In this document: one piece after another, positions 37,296 to 49,039 of the stretch
Layout of the letters: each line of letters starts with the position of its first letter
Position numbering within the stretch: the stretch's first letter is position 1
Assembly: GCA_013399895.1 (NCBI GenBank)
Contig: VXBA01002668.1
Coordinates: 2,305,474 to 2,369,473 of the forward strand
Source: Serilophus lunatus
Taxonomy: Eukaryota > Chordata > Aves > Passeriformes > Eurylaimidae
DNA length: 64,000 nt
Reading direction: 5' to 3'
Program-made: the position numbers and the translations under genes
Notes under the pieces: model-generated
What the model was told of the DNA's origin: nothing
The model's database searches: none
What the model saw: the letters and a program-made list of their open reading frames with translations, nothing else

Positions 37296-38708
37296 GTACT
37301 GTAGCAAAAATAATATTTCAAGTTTACCTATGTATATATGACTCTAAAATATCAGTATTTTTTCTCAGGGATGTAAATAATTTCATTTTCCTTGTTTCTT
37401 CTCAACTACCAGTAATAAAACCAGGCAGCTTTTCTTTAGTTCTTTAAAGACTTATTTTATTTGAATGATGGGAAATAGCTCAATAAGAGATGTTACATTT
37501 TGTTCTCATGAGGTCCCTGGATTTTTTTTTTGCTATTTTCTTTTCTTAATAATCACCTAATCATGTTCACATTCATAAGCCTCCTCCCAGAAGCTGAACC
37601 ATATAGGAACTCCAGTGAGTGTACTTCCTATGTTGTTTTGCCTTCCATAAAACACAGGTGGCAGTAGTTTGGGACTGTTCAAATATGGATACAAAAGGTA
37701 GGATTTGATGGTTTTCAGGTGGTGCTGTGTTACAGACACCCTCAAACACTTGCTTCTCTATATATTCTGACCCACAGCATTTTGGTTGCCAGGTAAAATT
37801 TGGGGGGAATTACCTGAATTAAGCAAAAATCAGTGGTAAGAATAGATGGGAAAGCACTGCAGCTACAGTGTTTCTTGTTGACACTAAAAAAGAGCTTATT
37901 AAGCTGTGGCTGTAAAAGCACCATCTGTAGATGAGAGACTCTTATTTTTGTCTGTTTTGGGAGAGGCATTGCACTGTGAATACTGTTAAATAGAATTGGG
38001 TAGAATTAATTGGGAAGAAGTTAAACTAATGTTTTTCTTTACATAATCTAATTAGTTGGTATTATAACCACTCGCTAGTTTCAGTAAATTTCTAGTCCAC
38101 TGTGGAATTTCTGTTTCTGTATTGATCTCGTCTAGTATTTTTTGGTAGGATTTTTGACATGTACCTTAAACTGTTTTTCCAGTTACTCTGAAGTGCCTTG
38201 GATTCAAGCTTCTCTTATACTTTTGATACAGACAGAAACCATCTGTCCAAGTATTTTTTTCATCATGATGGAATTTTTTTCATGTGGTTTACCGAGTATT
38301 TGTTCTAGAGATCTTGATGAGAATGAAAAAGCTGTTTCCAGGTCATCTTTATAGTTTTGAAAATGTGTTGAACCAAAAGGAGTAGACCTCTCTGTTATAC
38401 TGTGTGGAAGATTCCGAATGTAATTGAAATGAAATTTAATGCGATGATACCTAAAATGACTCAGTCCATTAGTTTCAAGTTGTTTATAATTATCAATGAT
38501 CCATAAAATAAATTCTTTTACAGTTGACAAAACTTCTAGTGCAAGCTATGACATGGAGTATAATTGCGGTTAAATAATTCATCCACTGTAATTTCTTATT
38601 CATAAGCAGGTGTTGGAGTTTTCTCACTGTTAATACACAGATTTTACTTATACATTTCTGCCATGTGTGATATTTTTTCCCTCAAGAAGGTGTTTCTCTG
38701 TTAAAAAG
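37296..38708. other. Former DNAH11 intron
   Basis: AT-rich. The short frames on both strands have no domain or splice context. Confidence 0.45.
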
Positions 38709-38814
38709 GATTTGCCTGAAGAATGAAGTGTCTTGAAGAAGAGAGCTGTGTTAACAAATCAAAAAATAATACCTCTTCAGGCATCTGACATTGTGGTTAA
38801 TCAGAAGAAAATGC
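38709..38814 (+). pseudogene. DNAH11: DNAH11 relic exon, stem, Trp-to-stop
   Basis: Reads DLPEE, stop, SVLKKRAVLTNQKIIPLQAS then DIVVNQKKM, matching dynein ELPEKWNNVKKLAITVKQQV and APLQASEVAILRRK. TGA at 38724-38726 replaces the conserved tryptophan (TGG to TGA). The 3' boundary is not clear. Confidence 0.85.
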
Positions 38815-38929
38815 ACTTTATTTGATGCATGTTGAATTCTGGGATCAGTCTTTTTTATCTCTTTTTTTTTTTTTTAATAAGAACATGATCAGTGGCAAGT
38901 GTCATTACCTGTGCTTCATCAGGGAAGCA

Positions 38930-39008
38930 GATGGAATTCAGAAAAAGATTTAAAATGGAAGTTCCCTTTCAGTTTGACATAGAAAATCCATATGCTCATC
39001 TCAATAAG
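38930..39008 (+). pseudogene. DNAH11: DNAH11 relic exon, stem, frame open
   Basis: Follows a TTCATCAG acceptor. Reads KQMEFRKRFKMEVPFQFDIE and NPYAHLNK, aligning without gaps to dynein QQHRFREHFRKEAPFWFDHP and LPYQHLDK. It ends AATAAG|GTGATG, a good donor. No stop lies within the exon. Confidence 0.78.
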
Positions 39009-39730
39009 GTGATGAGAAATCTCAGAAAAAGATAATTTCTTGTAATCCTTCAGTATAAAATTTAATGATATTTCAGTGTACACATGAAAATATTTGTAGT
39101 TTGTATATTGGGATTTTTGAGGGGTGTGTGTTTTGAGGGGTTGTTTGTGTAGAAGGGTTTTTTTCTTTTACTGTTTGGTGGGATTTTTGTTTGTTTTGAG
39201 GGACGATGTTGTTTATTGGTTTGGGGATTTTTTCAAGAAGCTGGTGTAATTCTAATGCCACCAAATTCAGGTTCCTTGTTTCTCTTTTCATGTTGTATAT
39301 GCTAACCAAAAAAATGAAAAAATCACAATGCTTTCTCATGATCCTTTAAACAGTCAGCATAATATGCTCCTGAATATAGTAGCCTAAAGTCGACTATTTA
39401 GCAGATCTTTTTTAGAACATCCTGAAGGAAATTTGTTAACATTTATACAACTTTAAGAAGCAGTTTAATAAGTTAAAAGATTTATTATGAGAGTATAAAT
39501 TAACTGCTTTCTATGCAGCTTTTCTTTTATGGTTCACATACAGATTCCTTTGTATGCTTTTGGGTGCTTTCTGAGGTAAAGCAAATGGAGCTTTTTAAAC
39601 TGTTTGCAATAATTCTCTCAACTTTTCTTGCATTGAACCATATATACAGGCTTTATAGATTTCACTGACAAGTTTAGGTTAACTCAATATACCTTAGAAC
39701 TGTACTTGGAGGGCTCTTTTCCCCTTCAAG
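39009..39730. other. Former DNAH11 intron with G/T-rich tract
   Basis: Contains a G/T-rich tract at about 39111-39232. No exon or mobile element is recognised. Confidence 0.45.
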
Positions 39731-39900
39731 GCAAATCAAGAACTTGAGATACTGGAAAAAGAAATGTTATTAATGTGGGAATCTATCTGCAAAACTATTT
39801 GGAGTAGCCGTTCTAGGCTATAAGCCCATGAAACAGTGTCAAAAAGGAGTGTGGTTGCTCAAGAAAGTTTGAGATCTTTGTGTTGATATTAATGGAGTAT
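39731..39900 (+). pseudogene. DNAH11: DNAH11 relic exon, stem, frameshift and Trp-to-stop
   Basis: CCCCTTCAAG acceptor. The first frame reads ANQELEILEKEMLLMWESIC, matching dynein HREIRQMEKEMRALAES. A second frame reads GYKPMKQCQKGVWLLKKV, stop, DLC, matching DYKQLRQCRKEVGQLKGLWD. The stop (TGA 39870-39872) replaces the conserved tryptophan. The frame change lies between 39797 and 39820. The 3' boundary is uncertain. Confidence 0.82.
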
Positions 39901-40757
39901 TTTCTTAAAATTATTTCTAAATTTAAGATATATTTTAATGTCATATTTCTAATTTGATTCTACAAGTGTTACAGTTTCAATTTTAAAAAAAGTTTAAAAG
40001 ACTGAACATTTTAATATTCTTTTTGTTTTTGAAATTATAGTTGCTGTGTTTTACAATACCCATAGTAAGAATATCTTTGTTCTCAAGCCAATCAGTTTCA
40101 AAATAGTCCCGAAGCAAAACAAACTTTGTAGTTTCATTTAGAGCTTTTCTAATATCAGTGACTTGTTTGAATAATTAACTGAGTAAAAATTCAGAAATTC
40201 AGAAAATTCCACTTCAGAAGTGAGGATTGTACATTAGAAAGCCCTGCAAAGCTAGAAGCAAGAGTCCAGAAAATTCAGTCTATATTCAGTATGAGAAATC
40301 AGTCAGTATCATCAGTTCAGTATCAGAAATCAGTCTTGTAAAGTTCTGTTTTCCTTAACAAGTTGCTTTTCATAGTCAACTTTAAAAACATAGATACTAG
40401 ATTTTCTTTCTATAATTTTGTGCGTAGCACCCCCAGGAGGAATTGCAGGGCAGCTTCCCCACAACTCCCCAGACGCACCTGTTCGTTAGCAGTGGATATA
40501 GGTGTGTGTTTAATAGCACAAGAATCAGATACTGAAGCATGAAGCTATTAAAACGCTTGGCCTTTGGGGTGAATTTTCAGAAGATGGATTATTACATGTG
40601 CTTTCTAGGTAATGGTGGTGTAGACTTGGACAAAAATTAAGGTCCAGGAGCTATTGCTGGGTGATGGGCTTTTCCCTGCATCCATTTATCTGTTATGCAC
40701 CAGAATCTCTTCTTTACCAAATGTTGTTGATGCTTTTATCTGTACTTTCTGTTTCAG

Positions 40758-40841
40758 AGCAGTATTGATGATTGGACTAAAACCCAGTGGAGAGAGATTA
40801 ATGTGGAACAGATGGATGTGCAGCTCGGAAGGTTTGCCAAA
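40758..40841 (+). pseudogene. DNAH11: DNAH11 relic exon, linker region, frame open, GC donor
   Basis: TCTGTTTCAG acceptor. Reads SSIDDWTKTQWREINVEQMD then VQLGRFAK, matching dynein SIEDWKTTPWRKINVENME and KKFTK. There is no lesion in the coding part. At the expected K|D boundary the sequence is AAA|GCAGGT, either a rare GC donor or a T-to-C hit on the normal GT. Confidence 0.85.
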
Positions 40842-42192
40842 GCAGGTTCCATAGCTGTCTATTTCAGCAATTTATCTGTCTCAGTGCCACCCCTTCCTCA
40901 CTCTTCCCACCCGCTTTGATGTTGCAGTGGTTTTATTACTCATATCCAAACTGAATGTTCGGGAACATGCTTTGTTTTGGGGACCTCCCTTTAAAGCTTT
41001 ATTCTTCTCAACGAGTTTCCAGTCTCTGTGGGGGTACATGATGAAACCATGCTATCACTTCTCTGAGTTGAGGCAGTATGCGAAAGAATAAAGAGGTTGG
41101 GGGTTTCTGACAGACCCCACCAGATGACAGTAATTTTTAGAGACAGACAGAATTTGTAGTTTATCTGCTCTGCTCACAGACATAGCTCCAGAGTGTTGGG
41201 AGTTGCAGGAGAGGTGGTAATTTTTGAAGGGAGGGCTCTCTCTTTGCTGGAAGTATTTGCAATGCTTTATTGACAGTAACCTTGCAGAAGACAATTCCAA
41301 TGGGACAAGGTAAGTGTGAAGCAAAAATAAAGACCACTCAGAGTGTTTGCAGGATACAAGAGGAGTAACTGTGGTTCACAGGCGGTATGGTAGCTGAGTA
41401 TAAAGTCTTAAACCTAATGGGTATAAAGTTTCTTTGGTACATATTTGTTTCATTCAGGAATAAATATGCTTAATTGCATGCCTAGTTATTAGTGCTTTAA
41501 GAGAAAAGTCAGACTTCATAGATAGCTTGACTTAAGAGTCCACAATTCTGAAGCAATTTATCTAGCCAGTTCTGATAATGGACATTGTCCTGTTGTGATA
41601 GGGGTGGTAAAAGCAAGGAAAGATTGAGATAACTGCATTCTCCTTCTGCTTTTGCATCATTCACTGCAGCACATATGCCAGGTCCTGAAATGCAAAAGGT
41701 GCTGTTCACTGCCCATGAGCTGATCACTTTTGTCATGTTCATCGTGCTCCAGTGTGCACATGAGTCTCCCTTACTCCTCTGATCAGTGGTTTCAAGTGTA
41801 TTAAATTTATAGATAATTTTATCTGCAGTGAAATAGTAAAAAAACTGTACTTAAATCATCAGGGCTGTGGTAAAATAAATGGTTCTGATCCAACTGAAAT
41901 AATAAAATCACTGTATAAATACAGTGTTAATACAGTTCTATTACTTTAAATGACGTCCTGGAATGTGTATTTCCAGTCTTTGATTTATCTGCCACATAAA
42001 CCAATGACCCAAATAAAATCTTCTTTTGTCTTGTGCAAACAACCTTCCCACATGAAATGTCTATTTCATATCTGCTCATGAAATAGAAAAGTAGAGCTTC
42101 CTGACGAGCCTCTTAAGTTTTTCCTGAAGTTATCAACAAGGTAGCTGCTTATGGCAAGTAATTATTGCAATTATTTTAAGCTTGTTCCTTAG
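40842..42192. other. Former DNAH11 intron
   Basis: No further exon is recognised. The - strand frame at 41509-41742 has no recognised domain. Confidence 0.45.
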
Positions 42193-42343
42193 GAAATGCG
42201 GTCTTTGGACAAAGAATTTAATTCCTGGGGTGTATACAGAGGCTTGGAGTTAAAGGTGAAGAATCTGACATCCTTGCTGAGAACCATATTGGAGTTGCAA
42301 AATTCTGCAGCCACAGGCTGGTGTCAGATCAGAAATGTGACAG
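42193..42343 (+). pseudogene. DNAH11: DNAH11 relic exon, linker, donor lost
   Basis: TTCCTTAG acceptor. Reads EMRSLDKEFNSWGVYRGLEL then NLTSLLRTILELQNSA and WCQIRNVT, matching dynein DIRSLDKEMRAWDAYTGLDN and SLRAVSELQNPAI. No GT donor is present at the expected boundary. The frame then runs into TGA at 42358-42360. Confidence 0.85.
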
Positions 42344-43168
42344 AAAGATTCAGCCAGTGATGGTCTTTCATGCTTTACACAAATGCCAGCAGTGCTGTCA
42401 GACATGTGGTTGGTAGGACCACTGCTGTCAACTATTCAACATACAAGTGGAGCAGAGATTTAAGTTTCAGACAGAGGCATCTTGTGGGTAGAGAAGTGAA
42501 TTTGTGGTCTCTGCTCAAACAAAAGAACCGAATTCTCTGAAGACAGACCTGAATTGCTAGATGGAAGAGGGTGCTTCCATTATCTGTCTGTCTCCCTGCC
42601 AAGCACTAAGCTCATTGAGAACAGCACTAAGCTTGAAAAGTTCTCTGTCTTATGTGGAAGAAGGGAATACTTCCCAGTAATTATTTCTAGTAAACATTTA
42701 TAAAGAAACCAGGAAATATGTTTAGTAACTTTCCTGGATAGTAAAAGAGAGTGTTTCTTTGATAATTAACAGAGAAAATGGTGGGCAGAGGGAAATAGAA
42801 TCTTACAAAGCAATAACAAAATATACAAATGCCCCACCACTCCCCAAGGTTTCCAGTCTGCAAATACTGTGTATCTTATATCAACTACAATGGCAGCTGT
42901 GCAAACAAATTTGCTTTTTAGTGTTATGATGTACAATATATCACAGTACTAGACAAAATTAAAAAAGAACCTACAGTAACATCTTCAAGAAATATTTCAC
43001 CTAGGCTGATTAAGTTCACAGTTTTGGTGCAAAAATGAAAGTATATTCAATATCTAGAGTGCATATAATTTATTTCATTGTGTTTTTTAGTTAGATTCCG
43101 TTTTAACACTTTGTTATACGCTTGTCTAACTTTCCTTGCTTACTGACTTCTGTCTCTTTCATTTACAG
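42344..43168. other. Former DNAH11 intron
   Basis: Nothing recognised. It ends with a TTTCATTTACAG acceptor for the next exon relic. Confidence 0.45.
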
Positions 43169-43285
43169 GTCAGGCTTTTAGTAGTGGAAGGTACTATCTT
43201 GTCAGACCTTCTGGGACTCTAGCTTCATAAAGTAGAAGTCGAAAATGTAGTTGTCAATGCTGTGCAAGAATTGAGTTCTGAAAAG
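43169..43285 (+). pseudogene. DNAH11: DNAH11 relic exon, linker, TAG
   Basis: CATTTACAG acceptor, 39 codons, AAAAG|GTGAGA donor. Reads VRLLVVEGTILSDLLGL, stop, LHKVEVENVVVNAVQELSS, matching dynein DDGTTLADLLKLNLHNYEDE and VRNIVDKAVKESG. TAG lies at 43220-43222. Length and both splice sites are preserved. Confidence 0.87.
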
Positions 43286-43554
43286 GTGAGAGATGCGTAT
43301 TTTTTCCTTCTGTTTTTGCAGAATATTATATAACAAACTATTTGCTTGATTAGGTTTTGTTCCAAGTAATTAATGATAGCAGTGAATATCTTCATGTGAT
43401 TTACCTAAGGATCAAAATTCATAGCCTAGAGAAATTAACTTCTTGTCTGTGGTCTGGTTTACCATCACTGTGAATTAAATGTAATTTAATTAGAGTTCTC
43501 AAAATATGAAATGTGATATATATATGATGCTATTATTGCTCTTCTTATTTCCAG

Positions 43555-43663
43555 ATTTTGGCAGAAGACTAGCACAGAATTTTCTTATGAAGAGCATCAG
43601 TAGAAATAAACTCTTTTATTCAAGTCAGAGGAACAGCTGCTTGAAACTTTAGATAACAATCAA
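43555..43663 (+). pseudogene. DNAH11: DNAH11 relic exon, linker, three stops and a frameshift
   Basis: TTATTTCCAG acceptor, CAA|GTAAGG donor. Reads ILAED, stop (TAG 43570-43572), HRIF. After a one-base shift it reads FSYEEHQ, two stops (TAG 43601-43603, TAA 43607-43609), then LLFKSEEQLLETLDNNQ. It matches dynein EFGHEPHPRTGTMMLKSSEV and LVETLEDNQ. Confidence 0.86.
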
Positions 43664-45255
43664 GTAAGGATTTAATTAATAGCAATATCATTAGTGTAAT
43701 AATATTATTCACTCCCTTGGTACAATTGGTTAGTTAAAACTTTTTTCTTCAATCTTAATTGCAGAGAGTTATGTCTTCTCCAGGTGTTAATAGTGGAAGT
43801 TTACATGTATTCTATGTGACTGTGTATATTCTAAAAAAATTCCTGTCTCTGTGTAGGAGTTAAACAAAATGAGATTTTTCAACTTGTAATTTCACCAATT
43901 TTTTTCAAAATCCTTTAATAACATGCTGTCCATTTTCAGCGTTTAAAGTTGTCTTATGATATACAATAACAGTTACAGGAGAATTTGTTAAACTTGTGTT
44001 AGCTCTAGTCCCTCTGCTTGATAAATTGCTTTGATGGCGGTCTTTTCTAGGAAGTATTTTCACTGATTCTGAAAATATCTGAAGCCAGCTGCTTTGAAAA
44101 TGCAAATGGATCTGATGAAATCAACAGAAACTTCAAAGTTAATAGCGCTATTAGTTTATATTCACTTATATCTTCTATTTGAATTCTTAAACTATTTCCT
44201 AAATAATACTGTATTGACAGTTAATTTGGATATCTCTTTGATAGACTTGTTTCTAACCCACTAAATTAACACCATTATGGAAGACTTGGGAGAATGTCAG
44301 AAGGGATGGTACTTTTTTTTTTATTAAAGTGAAAGTAATTATTTGCCTCATTTTCCTTTCACATGGACTGGCAGTTGCTGTTGACATGATTACAGACAAA
44401 GTTCTGCTGGACATTCTTTCATATACCTTTAATATCTTTTTATTTACTTTTTGTTAGCTTTGCAACATAGAGATATATTTGAGATGCAGAAATTTCTTCT
44501 GTCAATGTCCATATCATTTAGGACAATGATGATTGAAATATAAGCTTATGGTGTTATTTATTATTGGTCAGAGGTAACTACAGCATTCAACATAAATGTT
44601 TGAACTGACACAAAACATTTTCCCTTAATTGTTCATTCTGACCAAAAAGGGTCACTGAACACTTGCATAGTCAAGTTGATAACTTTTGTGTTGTCAATAT
44701 ACCTGTAATTCAATCCACATATGCCGGGGAAGTTCTCATTGTGTAATTCTGAAAAGCTAATATGTGATAATGTTCTATAAGGAAGTTCTATGTTTGAAAT
44801 TTCAAATAGATTTCTAATTGTTTAAATCTGCAATTTAAAAACGTGGACAGCAGCATGTCTTACTATATGAAAAAAGAAGTATATTTATTCACACTTTTGC
44901 ACGAGTCGAGAACCCTGCTAAGAGCAATTAAATAATTTCTAGTTTTTAATGTGCATAAGTTTCTTCATGGTACATATTGAAAAAGCCACTGATCTTGCAT
45001 GCATGAGCAGAAACACTCTACAAGTTAATGCTTCTGTTATAATCTGTCATTTTTATCTTGTTAGAAGAGTTCTAAGGTATTATCAGTGGTATTTGAAGTT
45101 CTTCTCTGTTCATTTTACATGTCCTTCATATTCAGTCTAAACATTGTAAAAATAGGTGTTTGTGGCTTTAATTTTTTTCTTTTGCCATTTAAGAAACAGA
45201 ACCTAAACCAAGCTTTCTTCCAGCTCTTTTTCCCATGTTTTTCTTGTATCAACAG
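43664..45255. other. Former DNAH11 intron, expected linker exon not found
   Basis: The block that should follow DNNQ (VQLQNLMTSKFLAHFLAEVS in relatives) is not recognisable. It is deleted or too decayed. Confidence 0.4.
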
Positions 45256-45415
45256 TATGAAGTAGAAAAAAAAAAATAAATCCGAGAGGAATTCCAAATG
45301 TTGCAATAACTTCGTTGCAATTCTATACAGGGGTTGGTGACTGACATAACAAATCAATAATGGAAGCTTCAACCAACCCAAAGGTGTATGAAAACTTCAA
45401 AGCTCTACAGCTCAG
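45256..45415 (+). pseudogene. DNAH11: DNAH11 relic exon, linker, several lesions
   Basis: TTGTATCAACAG acceptor and CTCAG|GTAAAA donor are intact. Fragments IREEFQMLQ and IQGLVTDI, then in a shifted frame IMEASTNPKVYENFKALQL, match dynein SEDIRTQLPEDSKRFDAID and PNVVEATNKPGLYDKLEALL. An A-run near 45264-45278 and at least two stops break the frame. Confidence 0.72.
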
Positions 45416-47660
45416 GTAAAATTTCCGGTATGATATTGAATTATTCTAAAGTGTTTTTCTGGAAGAATCAGCAAATGAGAGCTGTCAGGTCATGTTGGCT
45501 TTTTTTAGGTGCATACATGCCTTGAACTTCCCACTGGTGTTCGCTCTTCTGCCTGTAGAGGCAGCAGTGTTTAGTCACAGTCTGTTTCTCCTTGCAGGAA
45601 AAAGTTGCATTAGGAAGTTAAATAAAACCCAAACCTGATTTTTGAGATGTCACTTTTGTTATGAGAGATACCAAGCTTACAGCTGGTGTGCATGAGCTAC
45701 GTATAAATAAATGTGGGGTGTTTTTCTTTCTAGATAGTCATGTGTTTGAGCATTTTGATTCTTAATACTTTTTTTGTGTCTAGACCAACGTATGTTTTTG
45801 TGTTTGTAGCCCTTCATACATCAGAGATAAAATGTGCATCTTGCAAAAAGTGGTTACTCTGTTCTGCCATTCAGCTGGTTCTGCTGCTTCTTTCATGTTT
45901 TGTGTTGTTAGGGGGTTTTAATTTATCTGCATATAACTGCCCTGTTGAATAAGAAATTTTTTTCCTTGTCCCTTACTTACTAAGGCTGGACTCTTTCAAA
46001 TGTTGAAGAGGAGGTCCCCTTTTTAAGGACATTTCTGGCACAGTTTCATTCTCTTGGGTTCCTTGGTCTGGATGAATAAAAGATTGTTCCCTTTTGTTTT
46101 CTGGAAAGGAAACGTGTAAGGTTTGTCATCTTCTCTGTTCTTTACAGCTATGTTCATTGTTACTATTTTAAATTAAAAGTGGTTTGTTTTGATCTTTTTA
46201 TACTGTTTGGTCTGATTTTTATCTTAACTGGGAAAGAATTCTTGACTCTAGGGTGGTTAAAGGCACGTGTCATTAAAATCTCTTGTCATCCTTTCAGACT
46301 TTCTCTTTGTGAAAAACTTTGTCTAGATATATAGAACCCAAGCACATATCTCTTCCTTACTTCTATTTTTTTTCTCAGCAAACTTGCTAGACATGCTTTG
46401 AAAAAGAATACAACCTAAACAGTTGAACCTCTGTGTATTAAGGTACTTCACTTTGTCTACAGAAACACAAGTTTTCCGGTGAACTGTGTGAGATGATAGA
46501 ACTACACTTTTGTTTCTGAACATTAATTTACTTTGCAAATGGGAAAACTTTGCCTGAAGAGGGTAGTAAACGTTTTTCCCCCCAGCTAGGAGAAGTTGCC
46601 TTCAACCTCTTCAGCAAGGAGGTATGAGAGACATGTTGCCCATCCTGGGCTATCTTTGCTGGACATTTAGCCGTATGAAGGTTGCATTTATTTGGATTTT
46701 TGGATTGTAGGTTTGCAGGAATTGTAATGGAAAAGGTCAATGCAGTCATCAAATCTACTCTTTCTAGCAGAGATTGATCAAATTTCAGGCACGTTTTGTA
46801 TAGTGATAAGTAAGACTGAAAGATCTATGATGTTTGTTAGGCTGTTACTGACTGAGCTGCTGACCATTGCACGAGGAACGTTTTTTGTAGCCATCCTGTG
46901 TTCTTCCTTTGAACAATAATCTGCTAGGTTTTGTGATACTTGAGACCAATTTGTATAAAATCACAGGCACTCTGATGTATTTCAGGCGCTTCATACTATG
47001 TTATCTACATGCCAGGCGATACTCCTGGCCTCAGTTACTATCCAGCCACAGCCATCAATTCTCAGTGCTAGTTTTTAGTGTGCCTCAGGCTAAGCCCTTT
47101 TCTTTTTCTTTTTTGAAGGGCTGTGATATAACAGGAAAACTCTTACTTTCCAGGAGGATAAAGGATTTGTGAAGCTTGAACATAGGACCTTTCTCAAACA
47201 TGATGGTAGACTCTCATAGAAATCTAAGTGATTTGTTTTAGCCGCATATAAGGGTAACAAAACAAATCTTCTGTTCTAGTTGACAGGCATAGAGTATGCT
47301 GATGTATAGACAGTGATCTTCAAAGTCCACGGTCTTTGGAGAGGTGGGTAGTTAGACAAGGCATTTGCCTATTCAGGTCTAATTTGTGATCTAAGTACTG
47401 GCATAATTAGCAACAATTTCAAGACTTCCAGTTCCATATTGAGCTATCTTTGTCTTTCAGTCTGCTGACAACTCAAAGTACTGTAATTAACTCCATTCAC
47501 TGACTTATCTCTGACCATTTTGCCACAGCTTTTCCAATTAAAAACTTCATGTGTAGTAATAATGTAACAGTCAGATAGTCACCTGCTTTAACAGAAGTAT
47601 GCATTAGTGTGATTGACACAAACATAAGGTAAATGGTTTCCTTACACATTTGGTATTTTC
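45416..47660. other. Former DNAH11 intron(s), expected linker exon not firmly found
   Basis: The FPRFYFVSSADLLDIL block of dyneins should lie here but is not recognisable. A weak candidate (CTCCTTGCAG followed by EKVALG at 45598) was not accepted. Confidence 0.4.
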
Positions 47661-47662
47661 GG

Positions 47663-47764
47663 ATGGAGATAGCCCATCATCTTGCCAAACTTTTTGACAA
47701 CAAATTTCAAGAGAATACAGAGAAAACTATAAATGCTGCCCTTGGGATGGACAGCATTTAAAAG
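47663..47764 (+). pseudogene. DNAH11: DNAH11 relic exon, linker, TAA near the end
   Basis: Reads MEIAHHLAKLFDNKFQENTE then KTINAALGMDSI, stop, K and donor GTGTGT. It matches dynein EVSRHLSKLFDNMAKLKF and GLGMYSKEE. TAA lies at 47759-47761. The expected acceptor reads TATTTTCGG rather than TTTTCAG, a likely A-to-G splice-site loss. Confidence 0.8.
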
Positions 47765-47919
47765 GTGTGTGTTATATTTCATGACAAATGTGAATCCAAA
47801 GGTCAGATATGCTTAGCCGTGTAAATCTCTATGGATTTTACCCTCTTTGGGATGTAGATTAAATAGATACTTTCAGTTGAATGAAATACTACTTTTAAAA
47901 ATGTAATCTTTGAAATTGT

Positions 47920-47939
47920 AAAAAAAAAAAAAANTAAAA
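47920..47939 (+). repeat. Poly(A) run with one ambiguous base
   Basis: A run of about 14 A with an N at 47934, the only unresolved base in the window. It is probably a homopolymer sequencing ambiguity. Confidence 0.95.
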
Positions 47940-48889
47940 GTAAAACCAGAACGTTTCGTTACCCAAAGTTGTGTAGCTTATTAGTAATTTAATAAATTAT
48001 CTATCTGCCTCCTGCACAGAAGGTGTTTTTTTTAAAGGAAGTGTAGAGAGTTTACTGCTTTGGAGCAACGAAAAATTTAAAAAAGGTACTGAAAGTCACA
48101 GAACTGATCAAAATTATGGTTGAACGCTGCATTTCTCATACTTTCTCTCTTCTGCTCTTTTTATTTAATCTTTTTCATATGGTTTCAGATCCCCTCCTCT
48201 CTTGTCCTTTAGCATACACCTCTCCAGACCTCTGCTCTCATGCATCCCCTATCAGACAAACAGGGTTTCAGTTGGGTTTGAGCCTTATATTTGCTAATTG
48301 GCCAGCCAGTATTTGTGCTAACTGGGTAGTGGTAGGTCAGAGAGAACAGATCAGCAACTTCTGCGACAATAACTTATTGTTCTCAGAACAGTGCTGAATG
48401 CATAAGCATTCACATTGCATAAAATCAATGTTGCTCGTGGTTCTAATGATTGATTGTCTCAGCAGGGAGGCCCCAGACTGAATGGACAAATATATGCAAC
48501 TTGCCTCTTAGAGGTAGTTTCTCCAAGATACAGCTACATTTGAGCACATAGAGGCATAGGAAAGTCAGTATTGTCTGTGCTTACTCCTTCTGTGAACACA
48601 AAAGCTTCAGACTTTCATATTTGGAGCTCTTAAAGAAGTATGTCTGGGTGTTCAAGTCAAGTGGATATGTAAAACAAAACAATGTCTGGTGTCTCATCTA
48701 AATTCTAATGAAAATGCAGTAACAGAAAATGGAGATAAAAAAATCCACTCTCAATCAAGTTATTAAAACTGTTAATGTAAAGAAAATCCTTTGTAAAGAT
48801 TTAATGAGATGACTGCCTTTATTGTTAGTATAAAATGTACCACTTATGTCCATAAATTTATGCATACTTGGGCTTTTTGCTTCAAAAGG
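47940..48889. other. Former DNAH11 intron
   Basis: No recognisable exon or repeat between the linker relics at 47.7 and 48.9 kb. Confidence 0.4.
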
Positions 48890-49039
48890 GTAGAGTCTTT
48901 TTTGCAACACCATAAGGAAACTGTACACAAACCAGTATGTCCGTGCATCATGGATATGATGCTCTACGAAGAGAAGCGGAGAGAACAGTGTGTTTTTACT
49001 ATTTAGCCCAGACTGAACTTTCAGCTTCACAAGAAGCAG
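48890..49039 (+). pseudogene. DNAH11: DNAH11 relic exon, end of linker before AAA1, frameshift
   Basis: Reads CIMDMMLYEEKRREQCVF, matching dynein AVAVYEEKPREQWLFDYPAQ. A shifted frame from about 48995 gives YYLAQTELSASQEA, matching DYPAQVALTCTQIW, and ends GCAG|GTACAG. Without the shift the frame stops at TAG 49004-49006. The 5' boundary is unclear. Confidence 0.78.

Noticed and set aside
45598..45660. Candidate dynein exon beginning EKVALG after CTCCTTGCAG
   Set aside because: Only a few residues fit (EKALAEYL in relatives), with immediate stops and no donor. Too weak to annotate.
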